Assembly: GCF_030867145.1 (NCBI RefSeq)
Contig: NC_134419.1
Span: forward strand, 3,623,501-3,687,500
DNA length: 64,000 nt
Source: Opisthocomus hoazin
Taxonomy: Eukaryota > Chordata > Aves > Opisthocomiformes > Opisthocomidae
Direction: 5' to 3'
The position numbers and the translations under genes are program-made. Of the stretch, positions 1 through 10,460 are shown in pieces. Within the stretch, counting starts at the first letter, position 1. Each line of letters begins with the position of its first letter. The notes below the pieces were generated by a model. That model searched no databases, had not been told where the DNA came from, and saw nothing but the letters and a program-made list of their open reading frames with translations.

Positions 1-862
1 ATACTAATTCTGTTGCCGTGTCTGGAAACTGGGTGCAAGTATTTGAGACCAGAACCTCACTCGTTACGGCAAGCTTCCAAAATAACCAGAAAGATCCCTT
101 TCACTTTTTACATCACGCCTGCCCCGACAGCTTCGCGCTGCTGCCGACGAGGTCACCTGCGCCACCGGCAGCGCTTCACGTACGAACATCACCACACACA
201 CTGAACTCCGACGCCCTTCAGCAAAAGTAGTCAAAGCTGCTCCAAATTAAGTCCAAGAGGACTAAAATTCATTTATTTCAAATTCTGAATTTCGAAATGA
301 ATTGTTGCCATGTTACTTTTGAAAATAGCTAAAAGCTAAGTATAGATCACTAAAATGTGTGAATGATCAAAGGACTAATATTTACAAATATAAACCAAAT
401 GCTATTAAGGTACCGACAGTCTAAAATACTGAAAAAAAATGCTTTTTATAGTAAATTAACAAAAACCTGGTTTCTCGTTTATTTTATTTTTGAGAAAAAA
501 AATGCAGGTATTTCTTACAAAATGAAGAAAAAGCAGAAGAATTTCTTATCCTGGAAGAAAGGGAAGACCCAAAATAAAAGAAAATACTTATGTATAAGCA
601 GGAAAACATGCACATAAGTGAAGGATGGTAAGCAGTCTGTGTTAAGACCTGAAACAATTTTCATACTGTCTGGATCTGTCTATGTTATCAGTGTCGTGTT
701 TCCAAAGTCTAAAGTTAATCAGGGCGAGAGATAACAGAACAGCCTCTGATCTTAACCAGCACAAACAGGAGCCGTGTTCCTCAGCAGCTACGGCACCGTC
801 CTTCCTCACTGGCTGGCTGCAGGAGAAACGCACATCCCCAAGCCTTTGCAATAATTACTTAC
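1..862 (-). other. USP1 intron (3' part cut by window edge)
   Basis: I searched both strands for the next USP1 exon (the WAISQFASVE region) and did not see it, so this is taken as intron. The part from about 240 to 620 is A/T-rich with A-runs. No repeat family was recognised. Confidence 0.6.
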
Positions 863-1033
863 TTTCAGAACTCTCTTCAGTTTTAGAAAGCTCGTCTTCT
901 TGCACTGGAACACTGATGTCCTGAAAATCTTCTCTTCGTTCAGTAAAGCACTCGCACTCCAGGCATCTCGTTCTCAGTACCAGCTGGCCCTGGAACAGTT
1001 TCTCCACTAGTTCAAAAACAGCCAGCTCTGTAC
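863..1033 (-). CDS. USP1: USP1 coding exon 6
   Basis: The 171-base exon is bounded by ttctctag|GTACAG and TCTGAAA|gtaagt. It encodes FELVEKLFQGQLVLRTRCLE and then the SISVPVQEDELS-like segment of the finger subdomain. RTRCLECE supplies the first CxxC pair of the zinc ribbon. This is the last USP1 exon I can find in the window. Confidence 0.94.
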
Positions 1034-4000
1034 CTAGAGAAAGCATACGCCAGATCACTTATCACGATGCATTTTATTCCAAAGACGCTTCAGAACCTGG
1101 CTATTCTGCTTCCAGAATCACTGTGTGACAGACATGGCCTTCAGGGATTCCAGATCGGAATTAGGGGGGGAAAAAAAAAAAGCAAGCTGCTTATCACATG
1201 CCATTTTTGCAATATCATCTACTTGTAACTAAATAGGGAGCCTCTTGGCCGCCAAACTTTAATTTCTGTTTTAAGATCAGGTTCTTGTTTTGCACTTGAA
1301 GTGTGACAGTGCCACTTTCTGGAAAATGTGTGTTTGTCATCAGTGCCCTGCCGCCTTAGTGCGGGCTGTCGGCCTCTGCAGGGAACACCACACTTGGGGT
1401 TTTGCCTGCTCTCTAGTTATTCTCAGTCCTCTCCTCCAAGGCTTTCTACACTTGTTGGCCAGTTTTAGTCAAATCTGATGAAGAAATGCATTACCTCAAA
1501 AGACTGTGCATTCCCTCAAATTTTTATAAAAACTGGTGGGTTGGGAAAAAAGTTCCAAATTGGCAAGTACTGAATTGAGCCCTTCCCTCACCAGCTGTCT
1601 GGTTTCATTGACATGAACAAAACCCACCCCAGCCAGCCAGTTAGCGTATGTAATACATCCAGTGGCCTCCCGGTTCCTGGGAAGGCTGGAGATACAGAAG
1701 GACTGAAGAATAGAGAGGAAAGGAGAGGATATCATTTGTAAAGACCTGGGACACAAAGCCATAGCCCATGGGGTTGGATTCTGTTTGCTCCTGACAGTGA
1801 CCTTCCTTTACATCTTGAATCCACTTGCTATTTCTTTAGATGACCAAAATTAGTGATAATGTTAACCTGGTAATAGGCTGACATTTTTTTCTATAGTACA
1901 GTGATTACAGAGTGTTGGAGAAATACCTCTTAAGTTCCAAGCTATACAGGTCAAGTTATTAAAAAAAGTATAAAAATAAATTCTCTCTCAAAAACCTTTT
2001 TCAGTTCCTGAAAATGTAATTTTATATTTAGAGAGCTGTGCTTGCTACGCTGCCCGAGGGCTGACTTCCTCCACACAGTAATTTCATAATCATACTAATT
2101 TGAAGCCCATATGCGTGTTCACCAACCTTCCTTTTTTGGCTCTTTTTCAGTTCCGTTTTCATTGTGGCTTTCCACAGGAGACGCTGGTTCACGATATTCT
2201 TCTTTAACATTGTTACCATTTTTGCACTTGACAGATGACTCTTCGAGCTCACAGTCGTGGTATTCTTTCCCTGGGTCTTTGGATCCCAAGTTTGTAGTTA
2301 ACTTTCCTAGACTATAAAATTTAGAAAGAATACTAGGCTGTTTGCATGAAGATTTTAACCAGTTTAACCTAAGCCGTGACTTCTTCTGTGTTGGCTTCGC
2401 ACTCTCACTTTCACTGGAGCACTTGGCAATGGCATCAGTTTGATTTTCTAGCTTCTCTCCTGTTGCTTTCCTCTTTGACCTGGTTTGTCGTTGATTTTCT
2501 TCTGCTGCCACCTGCTCTTTCGATACTTTGGATTTTTTCTTCGCGTTGCCACCCTCAGCATCGCTTTTTCTCTTCCCGTTTCCTTTGAGTAGCTTGTCTT
2601 CGGCTGCCTCTCCAGCGTGGCCATTCGGTACGTTCTCCTCCTCCTCCTCTGCAGGACCGCCAGTTCCGTTGCTCTCAGTATTCTGATGAAGTTTTGCCTC
2701 CAGTGCAGCTGTAGGCTCTTCCACGGGCAGTCTGTTCAACTCTTCCTTCTTCAGGAGCTGGCACGTTTCTTGAATGTTACCCAGGATACACTGCAGAACC
2801 TCCTGGGCATCGTGCTGCAGGTAGCCTTCATACATAGGGTTGAGCTCTCTAGTAAAAGTAAATGAGCAAGGCAATGAAGACCAATTATTCTTTACTAACT
2901 AGCTAACATGATTTGAGAACTAAATTGGGTAGTTAGATACAAAAGCAGGGGAGGATCCTCTCCAGGCCTAGCGAGCCGCGGGAAGGTAGCCACAGCCCTA
3001 CGCATTTCAACACCCATCAACCCAGCAGTGGTCCTTGTCAGGTCAAGGAGAACACCTACCTACCTAAGGCTACGTACGGCTTTAAATCCACGGCGGGATT
3101 TACATGATGTTATTACAAAATAAAAATTTGCCTTCACATTCATGCCACCCTTATGCAAAGGGTTATCCAAATACCCAGGATATCCTTACCCAAATTAATT
3201 TATCCTGTGAGATCACAGGGCTAACAGGAAACACGGGAAGCTGACTTCCTACACCGACGCCCCGACTTTAAGACCATCTACCTCCCGCAGGTCTCTAACG
3301 CTGTGCTGCGCTGCACAATGACCTCGGAACTTCAGGTGAAAATTCTGACAAGGTGTTAAAGGTAATTTGTACCTAAGGGTATTTAGTAGCCTTCGTGGCT
3401 GAGTAGCAAGTTCATCTGTGTATTTTTCTGGATTTAAGAGAAAGCTGGCTTGAAGCTGCTCCACTGAAAGAATCAACGAGTGCAAACTGCAGATGAGTTC
3501 GTAACTCGCCAGTGGATCTTCTTTACAATTCCCCTGCAACGACAATATGAACAGAAAGAAAGATACTTGCAGTTTTGTCTGTAACAAGTTCAACTTTTTC
3601 TCTCCTGCCCTCACTTAGTTTTCTAACAGACATTTGACAGATTTTTTTGTGTGCTGTGGGAAGCAGGTGAGTTTCAGACAACACATTGCTCTTTTGCCAA
3701 CAGAGCACAAACAGACAAGCCAGACCAGCTGTTATTTTTAAAAACCCAAACCGTCTTTGCCCAAACTCCAGTTTCCATCCCCTCAAAGTACTGTATCGTG
3801 ATTATCTTCACATCAGAAGCATGGCGAGATCTCTTCTCACATTTCTTCTGTTAAACTTGAGACGCGTGCCTACAAGTTTGCAGAGATGCTCTGAACGCTC
3901 GAGTTTGAACACAAGTTCAAAACAACCCAAACACACCTTTACCCGAAATAGCACTGTAGAAAACAACGCTGCAAAACTTCTTACAAGCAGAAGAAATTCA

Positions 4001-5806
4001 CTGTTACATTCCCATTATGCTCCTGGCGTGCAGCCTCACTGGTGCAGTTACAAGTAAAGAAACGTGTTGTGAGATGTATTACCTTTTCTGCTCTTTGCTC
4101 TCCTTCATCCTTCAAAGATTCTTTCTTCTTTGAAATGATGTTATACAAATGTTTGACTCCAGTTTTAAAACCAGGACAAAAATACAATACCTGAAAGCAA
4201 CAGTTTAAAACAAGAGAATAATTGGTAAAGTAAGTATGTTACGTACACTCCCTGCTCCCCTTTACGATCGAACCAGCTCTGCATCTCCCCAGGCTGCGGC
4301 CCAGCCGGCGAAGATGCAGGATTATTCAGAGCAAGGGAGGTGCCCGGAGTACATAAACTGAAAAATTACCCAACCCAGGCAACCCACGGCGCACGCATTC
4401 CTGCAGCATCACCTTTTCTCCCCACTGCAATTAGATTCCCTTCACACTACGTCCAAACATCTCTGCTGCATCAAACTGCGAGTCTCACCCGCGTGGGCCT
4501 AACCAGAAGAAAATCATCTTTTCGAGACCCCTGAGCGTGGTCTTACCTGAAGTACGCTGTTCAGGTAACAAGTGTTACCCAGATTGTTCAAGCCCACGAA
4601 AGGCAACATGTTGTCTTTTTTCTCACAGCTGACAAGCGAGGGAGGCTGCGCCGCAGGAACCACCTGATCACTATTCGAGAAAACAGTGTGTAAGAAACAA
4701 TTTCTGAGAATGACTCCTCCTGGTGCGCGCGCTCGTCTCTCCCGGCCATCTCCCATCTCGGAGCTAGCCTACAGAACTGGTGGCCAATATACACAGATCA
4801 AAATCGCGTCAAAGTGTTTCTGAGAGCGTCCTTAAGGCCTCTCTGGGCACTCAGACTGCTCAACTGTAAGGCTTCTCTTCAGCGACCTACCCAAAACCAG
4901 ACCGGTTTACAGGAAGCAGGCAAATCTGCTGTTAGTTCCAAGACAGGTTTTGCAAAAAGTATCAGGAGACTGACTGAAGGAACCAAGAAAGTTCTCTTCA
5001 AAATGCTTTTGTGTGTTCTTTTTAAAATACTTCTGTATGTTCTTTGTTCCTTCCTAAGGGAATGCTGGGAAAAACGTGTCCAGCACCTATTTTCTGTTAC
5101 TGTCCCCTGCTCCAGATTCACATCGCTTCATTTCTGGAAGCGAACCGAAAGGATAAGACCAGCACAGTTAAAAACAAACAAATAAATAAAAGGAACCGAT
5201 GAACCTGGCACGTTACATACAGCGATGATGCACTGTACCGACACCAGAACCGAACTTTGAAGTCTCCAACACATTCGTAATTGACTGCGACTACGAAATT
5301 TTTCTTTCCCCTGCTCAGATCTTGTAATGAAACGGGTTGGCAGCTCTGCTCTGAAACACCCTAAGGAATGGCAGTAAGCAGCCAGAATAACCTCTAAACC
5401 CCAGCAACTTCTCGTTAAAACTCATATTGCAAAGCCTTATGCACTTTAAGTAAGTCAGGAGCAGGGTAACCACCGTGCGCTAACTTGGGACAAGGTCAGC
5501 CCCTCAAGTTACCGCAGGGTTTACGCTCGTTGCTCTCAGGCCGGCCCTAAGAGCGCGCTGCGCGGAGCCCGGCCGGCGGCCCCGGCCTGAGGGGCGGCCC
5601 AGCAGCCGCCCGCCCGCGCGGGAGCGGGACTCTTACACCTCGGCGCCTCCCGGCTCCGACCCCTTCCGCTCGCCGTCCCGGGACTCGGTAAAATCCAGCG
5701 CCCTCTTGGCTTCCTTCTTCTGGAAGAGCTTCAGGGAGAGGCGGTTCTTCTTGGAGGGGCTCCCTCTCGCCGGGCCGCCGCTGTCACTCGGCAGGACGCC
5801 GGGCAT
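863..5806 (-). CDS. USP1: USP1, ubiquitin-specific protease 1 (partial: six 5' coding exons, 3' exons beyond the left edge)
   Basis: USP1, in complex with UAF1/WDR48, removes monoubiquitin from FANCD2 and PCNA in the nucleus (family knowledge). Joining 5637-5806, 4547-4670, 4083-4190, 3373-3533, 2127-2848 and 863-1033 on the minus strand gives one open frame of about 485 residues in perfect splice phase; the human protein has 785. Visible parts are a Ser/Lys-rich N-terminus, the Cys box NNLGNTCYLNS with the nucleophile at about residue 91 (human Cys90), the conserved segment HDAQEVLQCILGNIQETC, a long low-complexity insert with basic nuclear-localisation-like clusters, and one CxxC half (RTRCLECE) of the zinc-binding fingers. 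The His and Asp boxes and the GG autocleavage site should lie left of base 1. The start is set by MPGVLPSDS, which matches vertebrate USP1. Identification is very secure. Confidence 0.97.
1034..2126 (-). other. USP1 intron between coding exons 5 and 6
   Basis: This 1.1 kb intron contains a short mixed G/A run at 1167-1181 and otherwise unique A/T-rich sequence. No further exon or repeat family was recognised. Confidence 0.7.
2127..2848 (-). CDS. USP1: USP1 coding exon 5 (large insert exon)
   Basis: The 722-base exon starts after ttactag with the sequence for RELNPMYEGYLQHDAQEV, part of the catalytic fold. It then encodes the long USP1-specific insert: an acidic run (EEEEEN), basic clusters KRKSDAEGGNAKKKSK and TRSKRKATGE that resemble the known nuclear-localisation region, and a conserved segment NWLKSSCKQPSILSKF. 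The insert is poorly conserved around these islands. The donor was placed after 2127 (GAAG|gttggt) because only that site fits the phase of the next exon. Confidence 0.93.
2849..3372 (-). other. USP1 intron between coding exons 4 and 5
   Basis: This 524-base intron is unique sequence. I see no repeat or additional exon in it. Confidence 0.8.
3373..3533 (-). CDS. USP1: USP1 coding exon 4
   Basis: The 161-base exon runs from gttgcag|GGGAATTG to CCCTTAG|gtacaa. It encodes GNCKEDPLASYELICSLHSL through QPRRLLNTLR, very close to mammalian USP1. It leaves two bases (AG), completed by A at the start of the next exon to give Arg. Confidence 0.95.
3534..4082 (-). other. USP1 intron between coding exons 3 and 4
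   Basis: This 549-base intron is A/T-rich and unique, with nothing recognised inside. The next intron upstream (4191-4546) is likewise unique. Confidence 0.8.
4083..4190 (-). CDS. USP1: USP1 coding exon 3
   Basis: The 108-base exon is bounded by gctttcag|GTATTG and GAAAAG|gtaata. It encodes 36 residues beginning VLYFCPGFKTGVKHLYNI, continuing the catalytic thumb. It starts and ends in phase 0. Confidence 0.95.
4547..4670 (-). CDS. USP1: USP1 coding exon 2 (catalytic Cys box)
   Basis: The 124-base exon runs from acceptor cgaatag|TGATCAG to donor CTTCAG|gtaaga. It encodes DQVVPAAQ through LPFVGLNNLGNTCYLNSVLQ. The Cys in GNTCYLNS is the active-site nucleophile of the USP family. The exon ends in phase 0. 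Confidence 0.96.
4671..5636 (-). other. USP1 first coding intron
   Basis: This 966-base intron starts in the GC-rich promoter region (gtgtaag donor side) and becomes A/T-rich toward exon 2. No repeats were recognised. Confidence 0.75.
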
Positions 5807-6860
5807 GGTGCCTCGGGGCGGAGGGTGCCGCTCACGCCTGGCACGGAGACACAGAGACGCGCGTCGCCATTTGCCCGGCGCCCCCCGCCCGCCCGCTCCC
5901 TCCCGCCCCGCTCCCCCCCCACCCCCCCTTCCCGCCGGCGCGGAGGAGGCCGCGGGCCCGTCCCGTCGCGGGCGGCGGGGCCGCCTCCCCTCACCGCTAC
6001 ATGGCGGCAAGGCCGCTGCCGCGCGCCGGTTGCCATGGAGACCGCGGGGGCGCCCCGGCGCCGCTCCTGCCCCACCACGGGGAACTTGGCGCGTTTTCCG
6101 CGCCGCCAAGGACCCGCGCCCTCGGCCCTCCTCGCGCCCAGGAGCTCATGGCCGCCCCGCACGAACGCCGGAGCGGAAGAGGCCGCCGGAGCCCGCCAGG
6201 AACGGCGGGCCGCCGTGATCCCCGGCGGTCTGCCTCCCGACGGCTCGCGGAGACCGAGCGACGCCTCCACGCCGGCTCGCCGGTAGCGCCTCCGCCGCCG
6301 CCGCCGTCAGGCAGCGCGTTGGGCAGCCCGCGGGGGTCCTGCCTGGGCGCGCGCGGGCGCTGGAAACGGCCCGGCCAAAGGGCCCCGGGCTCGGGGAGGG
6401 GAGGGGAGACGGCCGGGCCGAACCATTCCGCCGAGACATCCCCCCCCCACCGCGGCAGTGGATTGGTCCCGCTCCAGCCCCGCCTCTCCCCGCCTCCGCC
6501 AATCACAGCGAGAGGCGCGCGGCGGCGCCGCTCGAGCGGGCCTGAGGGAGCCGTCGGGGAAGGGGGGTGGAGCGGGCCCCGCCCCGATCCGGCCGGGCTC
6601 GGCGGGGCCTCGGCGGGGGCTGCACAGCCGCAGCCGGGCCGCCAAACGCAGGCGGCAGAGGGGGCCGGTGCGCGGGGGAGAGCCGGCGTCTCCCTCGGAG
6701 CCCCGCAGGAGGAGCCCAGCCTGGGGGGGAGGGCAGCGGGAGGGGCCGCCACTGCGGCCTTCGCGGCCGGCCCTGGCGTCGGGGCGATGCGTGTGAGGCC
6801 CGAGCCCCGATCCCCGCGCAGACCAGCTGCATCGCGCACTTCCCGCTTGCTCTCTGCGCT
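5520..6860 (-). promoter_or_regulatory. CpG island and promoter region of USP1
   Basis: About 1.3 kb of very GC- and CpG-rich sequence covers the first coding exon and its upstream side, in contrast to A/T-rich flanks. Two CCAAT boxes lie about 37 bases apart in opposite orientation (ATTGG at 6462-6466, CCAAT at 6499-6503), an arrangement typical of NF-Y promoters. TTGGCGCG (6086-6093) and TTTTCCGCGCC (6094-6104) resemble E2F sites. A good acceptor-like sequence on the minus strand (tgtctccgtgccag, exon from 5837) suggests a non-coding exon upstream. The start site cannot be fixed from sequence. Long open frames here are a by-product of base composition. Confidence 0.8.
5637..5806 (-). CDS. 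USP1: USP1 coding exon 1 (start codon)
   Basis: The ATG is at 5806-5804, in the context GGCACCATGC. The exon encodes 56 codons plus two bases: an N-terminus rich in Ser and Lys (SPSKKNRLSLKLFQKKE) that is highly conserved in vertebrate USP1. The donor GAGGT|gtaagag after base 5637 was chosen because it leaves two bases that pair with the T at the start of the next exon, giving Val before DQVVPAAQ. A donor two bases earlier would break the frame. Confidence 0.95.
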
Positions 6861-9800
6861 CGCAGACCAAGGACGGCGCTCGCACCCTCTTATGGCTCGA
6901 TCCCAGCCAAAAAGCTTCGCCGGCGCAGCTGTGACAGCGTTCGCGGTGGCTGTTGCGGGTGCAGGAGGGCCTGGCGCGGGGCTGGGGACGCTCACAGAAG
7001 CTGAGGTTGCTCCGCGCTGCTCTTTGGCGTGGGCCCTACAGCCAAGGGTTGTACCCGAGGGTCTGCGGAAACCGCTGTGTGTAAAGGATGGCCGCGTGAC
7101 TCGGACTGAGGGCGGCTGGGAACAAAGACGTTTATTGTCTGGCGCACCTACGCGGCAGCTGGAGATGCCTCACGCTGCTTACCAAGGCCCCTTCCTACGG
7201 AAAAGCAAAGAGTTTTCCCCCTGGCTAACGATGTGTTTTTGTCTTAAAGAAAAATCTCTGACAATCAGACTCATGAGAGGCTGTAAAATAAGTCTTGTTG
7301 CCTCAGGAAACGTAGCGGAGTAAACTTTAGCCCGCTGTGACTCCCTGGGTGAATGCTCTGTGTGAACAGAAACCGCTCCGCTTAACCTGAAGTGTGCTTT
7401 CATTTGTTGAATTAAAAGAATGACATGTTTTAAATCCAATGCCAGTCTTGCAACAAAGCGAACATCTGCGGAACACGGAGTTGGTCTGTTTGTGATGAAA
7501 GGCCTCAGTAATTCGTCTGTGGCTTCTCTTGCTGTGCCTTACGAGGTCTCGTTTTTACGTACACGATGGCTTTCATATTTCACAAATTCATCTGGCTCTG
7601 AAAATTGCTCGTTATTTACTCCATATAAGGTCTTAAACATTTTTCACAGCCCTCCTCTGGCAGGCGTTGGACAGTGTGAGATGGGAGAAGCATGATGGAG
7701 GCGTTGCTGTAGTAAATATTTCGTATGAAACACGAATCAGCTACACTAAATCTATATACGGTGATGCTATGTAATTTAACACTGCCCCGAAATGTCCGAA
7801 ATCTTTTAAAGATTCATCTTTTCTCTTGAGAGCTAGGGAACTCGGTGTGGCAGTCACAATTTTTAGGCGCTGATGTTAATGGTTATATGAAAAGCCTGTT
7901 AAGCCGAAACACGGTTGTTTATTGCGATTACGTCCACAACTCCACTCCACTCAGAAAACCGTAGAAGTTTAAAAAGTTTAAAAGTAAACTTCTGTAAGTA
8001 AGTTTTCTGAGTTACTCAGTGAGACAGGATGAGTTTCGTAACCGACCTTAAGCCATGCCCACACCTAGGCTTTAGCGTCCCTTCGCCTTGGGTGGGGTTA
8101 CCCCAAATTTGAGCACCCTCAGCAGGGAGCTGAAGGGCCCCAGGAGAGACTCCTGCTGCCTTCCCCGAGCGTGGCACTGTGCTGTCTGCTGAGTGCGACA
8201 GCGAACCAGGTGGCCACCGAACCACGCACGCTTGCCACGGGTCCGTGCCATTTTTCTAACGGCGTTAGCACCAGTGGTGTCCTGTCCGCATGCGCGGGGA
8301 TTTTACTCTGCTCCCTTCAGGCAGTTCCCTCGTGTACACTTTTTCCCCCTGTATTTCTTGTACAGCAATGTCCAACTTTGCAGTTTGCTGAGTAAAATAT
8401 GTAAGTGCTAGAACAAAATCTGAAGCCTAGCGCTTCATCTAAATAGCGTTTTTAAAGCAATTTTATTTTGTAAAGTCCCTTGCAATCTTTTTGGATGTTT
8501 TTTACATTGCTATATGAACTAATTATTACTGCAAATCAATATCTCTAAATATACACGTGAATTACGGCAGAAATTGTATATCCTCCTACAGTCATATACG
8601 TGCTTACTACACATATTTTGCTTTCTCCCACAGGGTAAAATATCCTCGTATGCCTGCAGACATGCAGGCCCATCACCCAAGGAGCCAAGGTTCAGCTTCT
8701 CAAGGTATATAGTGACGTAAAGATTGATTTACTCGGCTAGTGGGGCTTACAGGGCTCTGAAGTTGGCCAGATACTGAGCTCCTGTTGGAAGGCGTTGGAT
8801 TTCCTGACCCGGGTTCTGCAGTGTGACGTTCAGATCCACTTAGCAAACATTGCCCGAAGTTCATTGCCGTTTACAGACGCTCGGCACTGCAGAGATCCTT
8901 TTGTATGAGACGATGAGCACGTGTAAGGAAGTCTTATCCAGGGGGGTGGTGCTCAGAAGTCACGTAACTGCTCGGTTGCTTAACAGTGTGTTCCGTTAAA
9001 TCTGCCTTACGCTGCCAGTTTGTGTGCCCAGCTCGGGAGTCGCTTCGCCGAGAGCTGGAAGGTGCTGGGCAATCAAGGCCGTGGTGGCAACAGAGTGGCG
9101 TAATGAGACGGGATGAAACCTCCGAGTGTTTGGACCTGGAATCAATAACAGACTGGAATAAACGCCGAGGTCAGCAGTCCCGTTGCTCCAGGTAGGTTTG
9201 TGTTCGACGTGGCAGCACGTTCTCACAGATCTCAAGTCGAGTGACAATGACTAAGGCCATTTATTACTTACTGGTATTGCATTTCGATAAAAGTCGACCC
9301 TGTCCAGTGTGTGATTTGCAATCTGCTTTAACAAACACGATAAAGGACTGTTTATGTCCAAGGATTTTACAATGTGAGAGTCTTAACTCCGCATGTACAA
9401 GTGTTAGGTAAGCTTCAGGTACACCTGTGCCTAGGAACACCACCAGTGACTTCGGCAGGCCTAGCTTTGGGTTTCGTTGGTCTTGTGAACGTTCACAGGC
9501 TCATGGTTTAACTTCCAGGTGCAGCAAGGGAAAGGGGGAAGGGAGACGTTAGCAGAGTGTTTTTGCAGAGACTGGAAGCGTACACAGCTTTTCCCATGGT
9601 AGTTAGGGGACTTTGTTCCGTGTATCACATTTTATTTGGCTAATGAAATAGTTAACTCATTTTTAATGGCTATAATGATTGTTTTAATCACCAAAAGCAT
9701 CTGCCACGCAACCGATAGATCAGGCAAGTACACGGCAGCGAAGTACCTCTCAGAATACTTAGTCAGCAGACATTTGGAACAAGCTGTACCTGCCCTTTTT

Positions 9801-10118
9801 TCCACAGCGTGGGCTCTGTTTCCAAATGCTCCCCTTGGAAGAGGCTTCCGTGTCGTCCCGTGGCCAGTCTGTTGCGCAGCCCAGCAGGTTGCAGCGTCAG
9901 CTCTTCTTCCTGAAGGTGTTTTACTTTTCTACTGGTAATTTCATCTGATTATGTATAACCCTCATCCTGCTCTCCCTTAACATACTCATAAATTGCTTCC
10001 TAATTCCCCATCATCATCATTATTTTGACCAAACCACACACATACTTCATGTTTGATCTTTACTTGTAAGATAGTTCTCTCTGGCTTCTAAAGACAAAGT
10101 CAGTATAATTGTAAGTGA
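6861..10118. other. Intergenic region between the USP1 promoter and the first CR1 copy
   Basis: After the CpG island the sequence turns A/T-rich and unique. Open frames are short and resemble no known family. A small CAT/ATT triplet run occurs at about 10008-10022. I see no gene, RNA gene or clear repeat. Confidence 0.6.
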
Positions 10119-10460
10119 CAAATCTTACAAATCTCTGCAGGGTGGGTGTCAGGAGGACAGGGCCAGACTCTTTCCAGTGGTGCCCAGTGACAGGACAAGG
10201 GGCAATGGGCACAAACTGAAGCAGAGGAAGTTCTGTCTGAATATGAGGAAGAACTTCTTCCCTCTGAGGGTGACGGAGCCCTGGCCCAGGCTGCCCAGGG
10301 AGGTTGTGGAGTCTCCTTCTCTGGAGATATTCAAGACCCGCCTGGATGAGGTCCTCTACAACCTACTGCAGGTGACCCTGCTTCGGCAGGAGGGTTGGAC
10401 TGGATGACCCACAGAGGTCCCTTCCAACCTCTACCATTCTGTGATTCTGTGATTCTGTGA
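10119..10460 (+). repeat. CR1 LINE fragment, plus orientation, 3' end
   Basis: The 5'-truncated copy begins near tacaaatctctgcagggtgg and encodes the CR1 ORF2 C-terminal segment ([17 protein letters not shown]). It ends with ATTCTGTG-type octamers at 10437-10460. Confidence 0.95.

Noticed and set aside
6001-7323. 440-residue plus-strand frame, and 332-residue minus-strand frame at 5997-6995
   Set aside because: Both lie in the CpG island, where stop codons are rare; they are Pro/Arg/Ala-rich, overlap each other and resemble no protein family.
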